A DNA stretch of 64,000 bases from positions 4,584,501 to 4,648,500 of the forward strand of contig NZ_CP092183.1 in the NCBI RefSeq assembly GCF_023499255.1, written 5' to 3'. The position numbers were made by a program, and so were the translations under genes. Every line of letters begins with the position of its first letter. Position 1 is the stretch's first letter. The notes beneath the pieces were generated by a model. That model was not told the origin of the DNA, did not search any database, and saw nothing but the letters and a program-made list of their open reading frames with translations. Of the stretch, positions 1 through 9,140 are shown in pieces. This stretch comes from Couchioplanes caeruleus (GTDB taxonomy: Bacteria > Actinomycetota > Actinomycetes > Mycobacteriales > Micromonosporaceae).

Positions 1-946
1 GCCGGTCGTCCGGGTCCGGCCGGTGAGGATGCGGTCCACGGCCTCCACCGCGAGCGGCGCGCTGACGGCGTAGATGTCGCGGCCGGAGGCGGCCAGGCGG
101 CGCCGCGTACCGCCCCGGCGCACGACGACGTCGACGACGAAGCTCTGCGCGGAGCGGCCGCGCCCGTCGACGGCGGCCGGCGCGGGGGAATCCGGGGAGG
201 CCAGGTCCGCGGCCGCCGCGGCCGTCATGAAGGTGCGCACCTCCGGGACGGCCAGGTGGCTGGGGACGGTCACCACGTCGGCCATGGTGAACTCGCTGAT
301 CACCCGCCGGTTCCCGAGCGGCTCCGGGAACGGCCAGTCCACCGTCGACACCGCGTCGTCGTGGAGCTGCAGCCGCCCGCCGGCGTAGCGGATGCGCCGG
401 CCACCGCGCCGCCCCGCCGAGACGCGACCCGGCCAGCGTGCCGCCGGTGGGGTGCCAGCTGCTCAGGCCGTACGCGACGTGGACCTCGTCCGCCGACGTG
501 CGGTCGCCCATCGCGGCGGTGACCAGCAGGTCGCCCAGGCCGCCGAAGAAGGCCATCGCCGGGACCACCACGGTGCCGGCGGCACGGGCGGGCTGCGCGA
601 ACCGCGTGAACGTGTCGGCGTTCGCCTCGATCTCGGCCGCCACGTCGACGTACGGGATGCCGGCGCGCAACGCCGCCTCGATGACGGGGCCGGCGGTGAC
701 CGCGAACGGCCCCGCCGTGTTGATCACCGCGTCCGCGTCCCGCAGCGCCCGGTCGAGCCGGGCCGGGTCGTCGACCGGAGCGGCGCGCCTCTGTGCGCCG
801 GGGACGTCCGCCGCCATGGCCTCCAGCCGGTCCCGGTCCCGGCCGAGCAACAGCGGGCGGTGTCCGCGGTCGCGCAGCTCGGCGGCCACGAACCGGCCGG
901 TGTGTCCGTACGCGCCGTAGACGGCGATGGTCCGCTCCGTGTTCAT
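1..946 (-). CDS. Saccharopine dehydrogenase-like NAD(P)-binding protein, frameshifted and cut by the window edge
   Basis: The ATG at 946 opens a Rossmann fold (MNTERTIAVYGAYGHTG) typical of the saccharopine dehydrogenase/trans-acting enoyl reductase superfamily. The motifs VINTAGPF and GIPYVDVAAE follow, as expected for the family. The reading frame is sensible down to about position 425 (VAYGLSSWHPTGGT). Sensible protein then continues in another frame from about position 397 (RIRYAGGRLQLHD, then DWPFPEPLGNRRVISEF) to the window edge. An indel therefore lies at about 383-425, inside a run of G and C. It may be a real inactivating frameshift or a sequencing error in GC-rich DNA. The 3' end lies outside the window, and the substrate is unknown. 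The gene is divergent from the GlxA-type regulator. Confidence 0.75.
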   Translation of the reverse strand, partial: MNTERTIAVYGAYGHTGRFVAAELRDRGHRPLLLGRDRDRLEAMAADVPGAQRRAAPVDDPARLDRALRDADAVINTAGPFAVTAGPVIEAALRAGIPYVDVAAEIEANADTFTRFAQPARAAGTVVVPAMAFFGGLGDLLVTAAMGDRTSADEVHVAYGLSSWHPTGGTLAGSRLGGAARWPAHPLRRRAAAAPRRRGVDGGLAVPGAAREPAGDQRVHHGRRGDRPQPPGRPGGAHLHDGRGGRGPGLPGFPRAGRRRRARPLRAELRRRRRRAPGRYAAPPGRLRPRHLRRQRAARGGGRGPHPHRPDPDDR

Positions 947-1004
947 GTTGCCGATCTTGTCGTGGTTCCCCGCGCCGGGACAGTGTCGGGAATGACGGCG
1001 ACCG

Positions 1005-1010
1005 TACAAT
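1005..1010 (+). promoter_or_regulatory. Candidate leaderless -10 element for the GlxA-type regulator
   Basis: TACAAT fits TANNNT and ends 7 nt before the ATG at 1018. No Shine-Dalgarno sequence lies between them, so transcription would begin at or next to the start codon. No clear -35 is visible. Confidence 0.5.
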
Positions 1011-1017
1011 TCCGGCC

Positions 1018-1965
1018 ATGGCATCCGCCCCGGGCTCCGTCGCCATCGCCGCGACCGACGCGATGCTGCACTTCGAGCTGGCGCTGTGCCACGAGGTGTT
1101 CGGCACCCGCCCCGACGCCGTGCCCGGCCCCTGGTACGACGTCCGGGTGTGCGGCCCGGGTCCGGTCCGCCTCGGCCGTTTCCTGCTGGATCCGGACAGC
1201 GGCCTGGACGGTCTGGCGACGGCCGGCACCGTGATCGTCCCGGGCCTGGCCGACGTCGACCGGGATCCGCCCGCCGAGCTGGTCGACGCACTCCGCGCGG
1301 CCCACCGGGCCGGCGCGCGGATCGTCTCGCTGTGCACGGGAGCGTTCGTGCTGGCCGCCGCCGGGCTGCTGGACGGCCTGCGGGCCACCACCCACTGGGC
1401 GCACACCGATGCTCTCGCCGCGCGCTATCCCCGGGTGACGGTCGACCCGGACGCGCTCTACGTCGACAACGGCACGGTTCTCACCTCGGCGGGCAAGGCC
1501 GCGGCCATGGACCTGTGCCTGCACCTGGTCCGCCGTGACCACGGTTCGGCGGTCGCCAACATCGCCGCCCGCCGCCTGGTCGTGCCGCCGCACCGGGCGG
1601 GCGGGCAGGCGCAGTTCGTCACGACGCCCGTGCCCGCCCGCGACGATCACCCGCTGGCCGAGCTGCTGCCCTGGGCGATGCGGCGGCTGGACCAGCCGCT
1701 CACCGTGGACGACCTGGCCCGTCAGTGCCACCTCAGCTCGCGCCACCTGAACCGGCAGTTCCGGTCGGTCACCGGCACCACCCCGCTGCAGTGGCTGCTC
1801 ACCCAGCGGATCCGCCGGGCGCAGGAGCTGCTGGAGACCACCGGCGACAGCGTCGACAGCATCGCCGCGGCTGTCGGCATGGGCACCGCGACGACCCTGC
1901 GCCGTCACTTCCACCGGACGGTCGGCGTGCCGCCCGACACCTACCGCCGCACGTTCCGGGCGTGA
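1018..1965 (+). CDS. GlxA-family transcriptional regulator (DJ-1/PfpI plus AraC HTH)
   Basis: The protein has 315 residues, normal for this family. Residues about 5-190 form a DJ-1/PfpI (class I glutamine amidotransferase-like) domain with the SLCTGAFVLAAAGLLDG nucleophile-elbow stretch. Residues about 215-315 form a double helix-turn-helix AraC domain (LARQCHLSSRHLNRQF and the signature ending GVPPDTYRRTF). Such proteins are cytoplasmic activators or repressors; the DJ-1 domain usually senses rather than catalyses. The ATG at 1018 is chosen because the TANNNT element sits 7 nt upstream and the AmpD/GlxA-like start follows. It is divergent from the saccharopine-dehydrogenase-like gene, a plausible target. 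The ligand is not predictable. Confidence 0.88.
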   Translation: MASAPGSVAIAATDAMLHFELALCHEVFGTRPDAVPGPWYDVRVCGPGPVRLGRFLLDPDSGLDGLATAGTVIVPGLADVDRDPPAELVDALRAAHRAGARIVSLCTGAFVLAAAGLLDGLRATTHWAHTDALAARYPRVTVDPDALYVDNGTVLTSAGKAAAMDLCLHLVRRDHGSAVANIAARRLVVPPHRAGGQAQFVTTPVPARDDHPLAELLPWAMRRLDQPLTVDDLARQCHLSSRHLNRQFRSVTGTTPLQWLLTQRIRRAQELLETTGDSVDSIAAAVGMGTATTLRRHFHRTVGVPPDTYRRTFRA

Positions 1966-1975
1966 CGACGCGGCG

Positions 1976-2650
1976 TCACCCGGCGGCCCGGAACTCGGCG
2001 CGCCAGCGGGCGACCAGCGTCTCCCCGCCGTCGGCGATGCGCTCCACGGACACCGTCTCCAGCGCCGCGCCGCCCGGACCTTCGCCGCCGAACGCGTCGA
2101 TCTCGGCCCGGCTCAGCGGCCACGGCGGCCCCTCGGCGCTGCCGGTCGCGGCGGCGGCCAGGACCAGCAGCGTGCCGCCCGGTGCCACCAGCGGGCCCAC
2201 GTTCGCGATCGCCCGGGCGCGGACGTCCGCGGGCAGCGCCTGCACGTTGTTGCTCTCCAGCACCAGGCCGAAGCCGCCCCGCCACGCCGCGGGCGGGTCG
2301 AGCAGGTCCGCAACGACGTAGGTCACCGCGGAGCCGGGATGCCGCTGCCGGGCCGTGCGCACCGCCGTGCCCGAGATGTCGAAAGCGGTCACCGCGAAGC
2401 CCAGCCCGGCGAGGAACTCGGCGTCGCGGCCGAGCCCGCAGCCGACCACGAGCGCGCGGCGACCGTGCCCGTCGAGGCCGCGTGCCTGCGCCCAGGCGGC
2501 GAGGTGACGGCTCGGGGCGGGCACGTCCCAGGGCACCTCCGCGGTGCCGGCGGCGGCCTCGGCGTACAGCTTCTCGAACCAGCCGGTCGCGTCCCCGGCG
2601 GCCAGCGACCGGGCCGCCAGCCGCCGGGTGTCCGGCTCCCGGTCGCTCAT
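1976..2650 (-). CDS. Class I SAM-dependent methyltransferase (thiopurine/tellurite type)
   Basis: The protein has 224 residues. SAM-binding motif I is ALVVGCGLGRDAEFLA (about residues 66-81), followed by the acidic motif FDIS and the post-I region YVVADLLD. The N-terminal stretch WFEKLYAEA...VPWDVPAPS resembles the thiopurine S-methyltransferase/TehB-like branch. The substrate is unknown. The ATG overlaps the deformylase stop by four bases (ATGA, 2647-2650), so the two are translationally coupled. The 3' end converges on the GlxA-type regulator with a 10-nt gap and no obvious terminator. Confidence 0.85.
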   Translation of the reverse strand: MSDREPDTRRLAARSLAAGDATGWFEKLYAEAAAGTAEVPWDVPAPSRHLAAWAQARGLDGHGRRALVVGCGLGRDAEFLAGLGFAVTAFDISGTAVRTARQRHPGSAVTYVVADLLDPPAAWRGGFGLVLESNNVQALPADVRARAIANVGPLVAPGGTLLVLAAAATGSAEGPPWPLSRAEIDAFGGEGPGGAALETVSVERIADGGETLVARWRAEFRAAG

Positions 2651-3141
2651 GTCCTTGCGGGGCGGCCGCTGCGCAGGGTCCGCAGCGCCTGGCGGCGGGT
2701 GTCGCCGGTCAGCGTGTCGATGTACAGGCGGCCGTCGAGGTGGTCGGTCTCGTGCTGCAGGGCGCGGGCCAGGAAGCCGGTGCCGGTGATCGTGCGCGGT
2801 GCGCCGTACTGATCGGAGCCGGTCGCCGTGACCGTCCAGGCCCGCGGCGTCGCGAAGCCCATGCCGGGCAGCGACAGGCAGCCTTCCTCGTCGTCCTGTT
2901 CGCCGTCGAAGCCGGACAGCACCGGGTTGACCAGGTGTCCCACCTCGCCGGCCACGTTGTAGGAGAACACCCGCAGGCTCACGCCGATCTGCGGTGCGGC
3001 GACCCCGGCGCGGCCCGGCTCGCGCACCGTGTCCTCCAGGTCGGCGACCAGGCGCCGCAGCTCGTCGTCGAAGACGGTCACCGGCTCGGCCGGTGTCCGC
3101 AGCACGGGGTCGCCGAACAGCCGGATCGCTCGCACAGTCAT
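2647..3141 (-). CDS. def: Peptide deformylase
   Basis: This enzyme removes the N-formyl group from nascent proteins. The protein has 164 residues. All three metal-site motifs are present: the Gln motif in AGVAAPQIG (about 45-53), EGCLSLPG with Cys88, and QHETDHLDG with His130, Glu131 and His134. It is short, and its first motif lacks the usual GVGLAAPQ leucine. Actinobacteria often carry several deformylases; this may be the secondary one. The ATG at 3141 is preferred over longer in-frame options because the upstream residues are arginine-rich shadow sequence and a TAGGGT element sits 7 nt upstream. It is followed by the coupled methyltransferase. Confidence 0.93.
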   Translation of the reverse strand: MTVRAIRLFGDPVLRTPAEPVTVFDDELRRLVADLEDTVREPGRAGVAAPQIGVSLRVFSYNVAGEVGHLVNPVLSGFDGEQDDEEGCLSLPGMGFATPRAWTVTATGSDQYGAPRTITGTGFLARALQHETDHLDGRLYIDTLTGDTRRQALRTLRSGRPART

Positions 3142-3148
3142 GGCCGCG

Positions 3149-3154
3149 ACCCTA
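3149..3154 (-). promoter_or_regulatory. Candidate leaderless -10 element for def
   Basis: On the minus strand this reads TAGGGT and ends 7 nt before the def ATG. It suggests def and the methyltransferase have their own promoter, separate from the sigma factor gene 97 nt upstream. Confidence 0.5.
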
Positions 3155-3238
3155 TCGCGGGTATCGGGTGGCCACGAGCACCGCTCGTTACGCCCGCGCC
3201 GGCGTGCGGAACGACCTCGCCGGGCCGCGCCGCATCGG

Positions 3239-3730
3239 TTACGCGAACAGGGCCAGCTGGTCGGCGGCGAGCAGCCCGCGCAGCCGCTCCAGGGACCGCC
3301 TCGTCTGCGTCTTGACGATGCTGGCCGGCACGTCCAGCGCATCGGCGACCTGCTCGACGCTCAGGTCCTCGAAGTAGCGCAGGATCACGATCGCGCGGTC
3401 CCGCGGCGGCAGTTGCGCCAGCGCGTCGAGCATGGTCAGCCGCAGGTCCGGGTGGTGCCGGTAGCCCTGCTCGTGCACCGCGCCGACGACGGCCTCGGTG
3501 GAGCTGCGCCGCCGGCGGTGGTCCAGGTAGACACGGACCAGAACCTTCTGCGCGTACGCAGGGAGGTTGTCGGCCTGCCGCACCCGCCGCCAGCCGAGGT
3601 ACAGCTTCGTCAGGGTGCTCTGGGTCAGGTCCTGGGCCAGGTGCCAGTCGCGGCACAGCATGAACGCGGTGGTCCGCAGCCGTTCGGCGCAGCTGCCCGC
3701 GAACTCCGTGAAGTCCTCGTCGTCATTCAC
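3239..3730 (-). CDS. SigE-family RNA polymerase sigma factor
   Basis: The protein has 163 residues, right for the small SigE-family ECF-like sigma factors common in Micromonosporaceae and Streptomyces. Region 2 runs through AFMLCRDWHLAQDLTQSTLTKLY. Region 4 carries LPPRDRAIVILRYFEDLSVEQVADALDVPASIVKTQTRRSL, the helix-turn-helix that reads the -35. It starts at ATG 3730, 9 nt after the stop of a single-pass membrane protein gene, so the two are probably one operon. The partner comes first, whereas the sigma gene usually leads. The target promoters cannot be told from this window. Confidence 0.9.
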   Translation of the reverse strand: MNDDEDFTEFAGSCAERLRTTAFMLCRDWHLAQDLTQSTLTKLYLGWRRVRQADNLPAYAQKVLVRVYLDHRRRRSSTEAVVGAVHEQGYRHHPDLRLTMLDALAQLPPRDRAIVILRYFEDLSVEQVADALDVPASIVKTQTRRSLERLRGLLAADQLALFA

Positions 3731-3739
3731 CGCGCCGCC

Positions 3740-4453
3740 CTAGCCGAACGTCGCCAGGTGCGGGAAGTCCTGCTCGCCGGCGCGCACCAGCGCGGGGTCC
3801 ATGCCGTCGCCCCACCGCGGGTCCGACACCACCGCCTTCGCCTCCTCGTCGGTCAGGGCGAGCGGCGTCGGCGTGCTGCCGCCGGCGGTCATCCGGCACG
3901 TCGCCAGGTCCGCCTGCACGGTCATCCCGCCGGGCCAGTCGGCGCGCACGACCTTCGCCTGGGTGCAATTGTCGGGCAGCGACTCCACGGTGACCGTCGG
4001 CTTCCCGGCCCGCGGCAGTGACGGATATCCGGCAACGGAGATGCGGATGATCGCCGGTCCCCGCCCCCGGTCCAGCGACATCTGCACCTGCAGGTCCGAG
4101 TGGGCGGCCTTGGCGGCGTCCCCGGTACGCCCCGGCGGGAGCAGGTCGCGCAGCAGCACCAGCATCGCCTGCGGGGTGGCCGGGATCCGGCTGTCCAGCG
4201 CCTGCGAGGGCGACACCGCGACCACGACGCCGGCGTCCGGGCCCGGAACCGGGGCGGTGCCGTACGGGCCGCCCAGCGCCACCGCCACGGCCAGCACGCC
4301 CGCGACCGCCGTGCCGCCGCCGGCCGCCGCGAACCGCCGCCGCCTGCGGATCCGGCGGCCGTCGCGCACCGCCGACCCCACCACGTCGCCCAGCGGCGGC
4401 GGCCGTTCGGCACTCAGCTCGTCGCGGAGCAGGCTCCGCAGTTCCTCGGTCAC
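3740..4453 (-). CDS. Single-pass membrane protein paired with the sigma factor (possible anti-sigma)
   Basis: The protein has 237 residues. A short N-terminal cytoplasmic part (VTEELRSLLRDEL, then an Arg-rich RRIRRRRR stretch) precedes one membrane segment at about residues 45-63. An extracytoplasmic domain follows with two cysteines (in DNCTQ and ATCRM). The layout matches membrane partners encoded beside SigE-family sigma factors, some of which act as anti-sigma factors. No zinc-binding HxxxCxxC motif is visible, so anti-sigma function is inference. The GTG at 4453 is chosen because AGGGG lies 8-11 nt upstream. The upstream region contains the string TACGGGTGAGG, which might be an autoregulated promoter. 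Confidence 0.7.
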   Translation of the reverse strand: MTEELRSLLRDELSAERPPPLGDVVGSAVRDGRRIRRRRRFAAAGGGTAVAGVLAVAVALGGPYGTAPVPGPDAGVVVAVSPSQALDSRIPATPQAMLVLLRDLLPPGRTGDAAKAAHSDLQVQMSLDRGRGPAIIRISVAGYPSLPRAGKPTVTVESLPDNCTQAKVVRADWPGGMTVQADLATCRMTAGGSTPTPLALTDEEAKAVVSDPRWGDGMDPALVRAGEQDFPHLATFG

Positions 4454-4536
4454 GGCCGGTCCCCTCTCGCACGCTGCCCTCACCCGTACCGACGGGGTGG
4501 GACCCGCGGCCGGTGACAGCGGTGCGCGACGTTTTT

Positions 4537-5775
4537 CTAGGGACCTGCCAGCGCGGCCCGGATCGGGGCGGCCTTCGCGGCGGCCTCGGCCACCTCAGCC
4601 CGCGGGTCGCTGTCCCAGGTGATGCCGCCGCCGGCCCACAGGTGGACGCGGCCCGCGGTCGCCGCCACGGTCCGGATCGTCAGGCCCAGGTCGACGTGGT
4701 CGGTGCCGACCCAGCCCAGCCCGCCCATGCTCACCCCGCGCCCGACCGGCTCCACCCGCTCGATCTCGCGCAGCGCGGCCAGCTTGGGCGCCCCGGTGAC
4801 CGAGCCGCCCGGGCACACCGCCCGCAGCAGCCCGGCCAGGCTCAGCGGACCCTCGATCGGCGCCGACACCTGCGACTCGGCCTGCCACAACCCCGACCAC
4901 CGGCGTACGGCGAACAGCTCGTCCACGCGCACCGGGCCCACGCCGCTCAGCCGGGCGAGGTCGTTGCGCTCCAGGTCGACGATCATGACGTGCTCGGCGC
5001 GCTCCTTGGCCGAGCCGAGCAGCTCCCGGCGGCCCCGCGCGGTGGCCGGGCGGGTGCCCTTGATCGGCCGGGTGATCACCCGGCCGTCGCGGACCTCGAC
5101 GAGGGTCTCCGGCGAGGCCGTGGCGATCGCCCAGCCGTCGCCCGCCAGGAGGCCGCCGTACCGGGCGCCGGCCAGCTCGGTGACTCGCTGTAGGGCCGGG
5201 CCGGGATCGCCCGTGTACGGCGCGCTGGCGTGCCCCACCACGTTGACCTGATACACGTCCCCCCGGGCGATCGCCGCGCGGACCTCCGACACCGCGCCGG
5301 CGTGGTCCGCGGCGGTCCAGCTGTCCTCCCACGGGCTCAGCGACCACCCGGGCGATGCTGACGCACCGTGATCACCCGGGCGCGGCGAGAGACCGCTCTC
5401 CCGGCTCGGGCCCTCCGCGGTGTGCACGTACAGAACCGCTGCCACATCAGGGATCTCCGGCACCGGTGAGGCTCGCCCGGAAGCGCCGCCGGCCATCACC
5501 GATCCGGCCGCGGCGGACACGTACAGTGACGCCCCGCAGGGGGTACCGACGCCGAACGGGTGAAACTGACTGGCCGTTCGGCCGAGGTCTCGCACCGGCA
5601 GTCCGTTGTCCGCGAGCCAGGCTGTCACAAGCTCGGCGGGGTCACCACCATCCCCGGCGAACCATTCGAACACCGATGACGGACGGTGACGGTGCAGGCA
5701 GGAGGCCGGAGAACCCGGTGGACGGGCTTGCGCGACTGTCGCAAAGTGGCCGTATCGGCCCGCTGCGTGGAACAT
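4537..5775 (-). CDS. pabB: Aminodeoxychorismate synthase component I-like chorismate-binding enzyme
   Basis: The C-terminal 270 residues form a complete chorismate-binding domain: [54 protein letters not shown], and the terminal GGSVTGAPKLAA and WAGGGITWDSDP. The Lys in PIKGT is the hallmark of 4-amino-4-deoxychorismate synthase rather than anthranilate synthase (PLAGT). The likely role is p-aminobenzoate and folate synthesis; no PabA or PabC is in the window. The start is uncertain. ATG 5775 is the first internal Met, while the frame runs open to 5931 but would then overlap the upstream DUF5999 gene. The N-terminal 130 residues look unusual for PabB. Confidence 0.8.
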   Translation of the reverse strand: MFHAAGRYGHFATVAQARPPGSPASCLHRHRPSSVFEWFAGDGGDPAELVTAWLADNGLPVRDLGRTASQFHPFGVGTPCGASLYVSAAAGSVMAGGASGRASPVPEIPDVAAVLYVHTAEGPSRESGLSPRPGDHGASASPGWSLSPWEDSWTAADHAGAVSEVRAAIARGDVYQVNVVGHASAPYTGDPGPALQRVTELAGARYGGLLAGDGWAIATASPETLVEVRDGRVITRPIKGTRPATARGRRELLGSAKERAEHVMIVDLERNDLARLSGVGPVRVDELFAVRRWSGLWQAESQVSAPIEGPLSLAGLLRAVCPGGSVTGAPKLAALREIERVEPVGRGVSMGGLGWVGTDHVDLGLTIRTVAATAGRVHLWAGGGITWDSDPRAEVAEAAAKAAPIRAALAGP

Positions 5776-5900
5776 CTGAACAGTGGACTCGCTCAATGAG
5801 GCCCCGTCACCCGAGCCACCCGGACTCGTTCGGATGGGAGTAGTGTTCGGCCCCGTTGATGTGAAGAACAACACAACACACCCCTGACCGGAGACCTCCG

Positions 5901-6101
5901 ATGTGCCAGCACCAGACTCCCTGTCCCTCATCCGAAGCCATGGACCGCGAGGCGGCCCGCATCGTGGCGACGTTCCCCGAGCAGGGATGGAGCCTGCTCT
6001 GCAACGGCGTCATCGTCTTCGAGGACACCGGTGAGCTGCTGCCCGACGGCCGCATGATCGCACCGCACCGGGGCCCCGCCCGGCACGCGCTCGCCGCCTG
6101 A
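5901..6101 (+). CDS. DUF5999 family small protein
   Basis: The protein has 66 residues, beginning MCQHQTPCPSSEAMDREAAR and continuing EQGWSLLCNGVIVFEDTGEL and LPDGRMIAPHR. This compact family (DUF5999) is widespread in actinobacteria and has no assigned function. Three cysteines (Cys2, Cys8 and the one in LLCNG) and two or three histidines could bind metal, which is inference. GGAGACC lies 5-6 nt before the ATG. A TAGTGT hexamer at 5841-5846 could serve as its -10. It is divergent from pabB. Confidence 0.85.
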   Translation: MCQHQTPCPSSEAMDREAARIVATFPEQGWSLLCNGVIVFEDTGELLPDGRMIAPHRGPARHALAA

Positions 6102-6116
6102 GCACCCGACCCACCC

Positions 6117-6138
6117 GGCGGCGCCACCGGCGCCCGCC
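6117..6138 (+). terminator. Hairpin terminator after the DUF5999 gene
   Basis: GGCGGCGCC-ACC-GGCGCCCGCC forms a GC-only stem with one bulge and a 3-nt loop, 15 nt after the DUF5999 stop. There is no U-tract, as is common for actinobacterial terminators. Confidence 0.4.
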
Positions 6139-6198
6139 CCAGCGGCCCCCGCGCCGCGCCCCTCTTCGCGCGAGACAGCAGCGTAACGGCGCCTCCGC

Positions 6199-6217
6199 CG
6201 CCCCGGCACCCGGGGCG
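6199..6217 (-). terminator. Hairpin terminator downstream of gcvP
   Basis: The arms CGCCCCGG and CCGGGGCG pair perfectly (8 bp) around a CAC triloop. The site lies 38 nt past the gcvP stop in its direction of transcription. It has no U-tract and may act in both directions. Confidence 0.45.
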
Positions 6218-6254
6218 AGCCGGCCCTATGCCGACCCGCCCCGGCGGGAACCCC

Positions 6255-9059
6255 TCACTCCTCGAACGCCTCCGGCGCCGGGCACGAGCAGACCAGATTC
6301 CGGTCGCCGTACGCCCCGTCGATCCGCCGCACCGGCGGCCAGTACTTCGCCGTCCGGTCCACCCCGGCCGGGAAACCCGCCAGCGACCGCGGGTACGCGT
6401 GCTCCCACTCGTCCGCCGACACCGCCGAAGCCGTGTGCGGGGCGTTGTGCAGCGGATTGTCGTCCCGCGGCCACTCACCGGCCGCCACCCGGTCGATCTC
6501 GCCCTTGATCGCGATCATCGCGTCGCAGAACCGGTCCAGCTCCGCCAGATCCTCGCTCTCCGTCGGCTCCACCATCAGCGTGCCCGCCACCGGGAACGAC
6601 ATCGTCGGCGCGTGGAAGCCGTAGTCGATCAGCCGCTTCGCCACGTCGTCCACCGACACCCCGGTCGCCTTCGTGATCGGCCGCAGGTCCAGGATGCACT
6701 CGTGCGCGACCAGGCCCTCGTTGCCGGCGTACAGCACCGGGTAGTGCTCGCGCAGCCGCGCCGCCACGTAGTTGGCCGCCAGCACCGCCACCGACGTCGC
6801 CGCCGCCAGCCCGTCCGGGCCCATCATCCGCAGGTACGCCCACGAGATCGGCAGGATCCCCGCCGAGCCGTGCGCCGCCGCCGACACCGCGTGGTGCTCA
6901 CCCGGTTCGAGGGGGTCACCCGGCAGGAACTCCGACAGGTGCGCGCGCACCGCGACCGGGCCGACGCCGGGACCACCACCGCCGTGCGGGATGCAGAACG
7001 TCTTGTGCAGGTTGAGGTGCGACACGTCCGCGCCGAACTTGCCCGGCCGGGCGAACCCGACCAGCGCGTTCAGGTTGGCGCCGTCCACGTACACCTGGCC
7101 GCCGGCGTCGTGCACCTTGCCGCACAGCTCGGCGATGCCCTTCTCGTACACGCCGTGGGTCGACGGGTACGTCACCATGATCGCCGCCAGCGCGTCCCGG
7201 TGCTTCTCGATCCTCGCGTCCAGGTCGGCCAGGTCCACGTTGCCGTTCTCGTCGCACGCCACCACGACGACCCGCATGCCCGCCATCACCGCGCTGGCCG
7301 CGTTGGTGCCGTGCGCGCTCGACGGGATCAGGCACACGTCGCGGTGCTCGTCGCCACGCGACCGGTGATAGCCGCGGATCGCCAGCAGACCGGCCAGCTC
7401 ACCCTGCGACCCCGCGTTCGGCTGCACGCTGACCGCGTCGTACCCGGTCAGCTCCGCCAGCCAGCCCTCCAGCTGCGCCACCAGGGCCTCGTAGCCCGCG
7501 GTCCGCGACGCCGGCGCGAACGGGTGGATGTTCGCGAACTCCGGCCACGACACCGGCTCCATCTCCGTGGTCGCGTTCAGCTTCATCGTGCACGACCCCA
7601 GCGGGATCATGCCCCGGTCCAGCGCGTAGTCGCGGTCCGACAGCCGCCGCAGATACCGCAGCATCGCCGTCTCCGAGTGGTACGACGAGAACACCGGGTG
7701 GGTCAGGAAACCCGACGTACGCCCCAGCGGCCGCGCGCCGCACTCGGCGGGCGCCGCCGGAGCCGCGCCGAACGCCGCCAGCACCACCTCGACGTGCGCG
7801 GGCGTCGTCGTCTCGTCCACCGACACCGACACCCGGTCGGCGTCGACCAGCCGCAGGTCGATGCCGTTCCCGGCCGCCGCCTCCACCACCGACGCCGCCC
7901 GCCCGGGCACCACCGCGGTCACCGTGTCGAAGAACGCGTCGTGCGCCACCTCGACACCGGCCGCTGCCAGCCCGCCGGCCAGCGACAGCGCGTGGTCGTG
8001 CACCCGCTTCGCGATCGCCCGCAAACCCTGCGGACCGTGGTACACCGCATACATGCTCGCCATCACCGCGAGCAGGACCTGCGCCGTGCAGATGTTGCTC
8101 GTCGCCCGCTCCCGGCGGATGTGCTGCTCCCGCGTCTGCAACGCCAGCCGGTAGGCCGGCGCGCCGTCCGCGTCCCGCGACACCCCCACCAGACGCCCGG
8201 GCAGCGACCGCTCCAGCCCGGCGCGCACCGCCAGGTAACCGGCGTGCGGCCCACCGAAGCCCAGGGGTACGCCGAAGCGCTGCGTCGTCCCGGCCGCGAT
8301 GTCCACGCCGATCTCCCCCGGCGGGCGCAGCAGCGTCAACGCCAGCAGATCCGCCGCCACCGTCACCAGCGCACCCACCGCGTGGGCCGCCTCGACCAGC
8401 GCCGCGTGGTCACGCACGGCCCCCGACGCACCCGGATACTGCAGGTGCAGGCCGAAGAACTCCGCCGGCAGCTCATCGCCGGCGTCCAGGTCCACCAGCC
8501 GCACGTCGATACCGAGCGGCTCCGCCCGCGTCCGCAGGATCGCGAGGGTCTGCGGCAGCGTGTCCGCGTCCACCACGTACACGGGGCTCTTGCTCTTCGA
8601 CGACCGGCGGGCCAGCGTCATCGCCTCCGCCACCGCCGTGCCCTCGTCGAGCATCGACGCGTTCGCCGTGGTCAGCCCGGTCAGGTCCGTCACCATCGTC
8701 TGGAAGTTCAGCAGCGCCTCGAGCCGGCCCTGACTGATCTCCGGCTGGTACGGCGTGTACGCCGTGTACCACGCCGGGTTCTCCAGCACGTTGCGCCGGA
8801 TCACCGCCGGCGTCACCGTGCCGTAGTACCCCAGCCCGATCATCGACGTGGTCACCGTGTTACGCCCGGCCAGCTCCCGCAGCTCGGCGATCGCCTCCTC
8901 CTCGGAGGCCGCGGCCGGCAGGTCCAGCCTCCCGTGCCAGCGGATCACCTCGGGGATGGCGGCATCCATCAGCGCGTCCAGCGACGCGTACCCGATGGCC
9001 TTCAGCATCTGGGTCTGCGCGTCCGGATCCGGACCGATGTGGCGAAATGCGAACGTCAT
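6255..9059 (-). CDS. gcvP: Glycine dehydrogenase (decarboxylating), P-protein
   Basis: This is the PLP-dependent P-protein of the glycine cleavage system. It decarboxylates glycine and passes aminomethyl to lipoylated GcvH. The protein has 934 residues, the full fused length of one-polypeptide P-proteins. It opens with [10 protein letters not shown] and carries [10 protein letters not shown], the PLP-binding [18 protein letters not shown], and the conserved C-terminal region with [16 protein letters not shown]. The ATG at 9059 is chosen because the HIGP start is canonical and a glycine riboswitch occupies the leader upstream. gcvH lies 25 kb away at 34.8 kb; gcvT is not in the window. Confidence 0.97.
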   Translation of the reverse strand: MTFAFRHIGPDPDAQTQMLKAIGYASLDALMDAAIPEVIRWHGRLDLPAAASEEEAIAELRELAGRNTVTTSMIGLGYYGTVTPAVIRRNVLENPAWYTAYTPYQPEISQGRLEALLNFQTMVTDLTGLTTANASMLDEGTAVAEAMTLARRSSKSKSPVYVVDADTLPQTLAILRTRAEPLGIDVRLVDLDAGDELPAEFFGLHLQYPGASGAVRDHAALVEAAHAVGALVTVAADLLALTLLRPPGEIGVDIAAGTTQRFGVPLGFGGPHAGYLAVRAGLERSLPGRLVGVSRDADGAPAYRLALQTREQHIRRERATSNICTAQVLLAVMASMYAVYHGPQGLRAIAKRVHDHALSLAGGLAAAGVEVAHDAFFDTVTAVVPGRAASVVEAAAGNGIDLRLVDADRVSVSVDETTTPAHVEVVLAAFGAAPAAPAECGARPLGRTSGFLTHPVFSSYHSETAMLRYLRRLSDRDYALDRGMIPLGSCTMKLNATTEMEPVSWPEFANIHPFAPASRTAGYEALVAQLEGWLAELTGYDAVSVQPNAGSQGELAGLLAIRGYHRSRGDEHRDVCLIPSSAHGTNAASAVMAGMRVVVVACDENGNVDLADLDARIEKHRDALAAIMVTYPSTHGVYEKGIAELCGKVHDAGGQVYVDGANLNALVGFARPGKFGADVSHLNLHKTFCIPHGGGGPGVGPVAVRAHLSEFLPGDPLEPGEHHAVSAAAHGSAGILPISWAYLRMMGPDGLAAATSVAVLAANYVAARLREHYPVLYAGNEGLVAHECILDLRPITKATGVSVDDVAKRLIDYGFHAPTMSFPVAGTLMVEPTESEDLAELDRFCDAMIAIKGEIDRVAAGEWPRDDNPLHNAPHTASAVSADEWEHAYPRSLAGFPAGVDRTAKYWPPVRRIDGAYGDRNLVCSCPAPEAFEE

Positions 9060-9140
9060 GGCGGCTCCAGCGGGGGCAGAAGGTCGACGGGCAACCTCCC
9101 CCTCTGTCGTACCCACCGGGCGGTCACACCCCACCGGGCA

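Noticed and set aside
5776..5931. Extended pabB start at ATG 5931
   Set aside because: It would overlap the well-supported DUF5999 gene on the opposite strand and its promoter, and the added residues look random.
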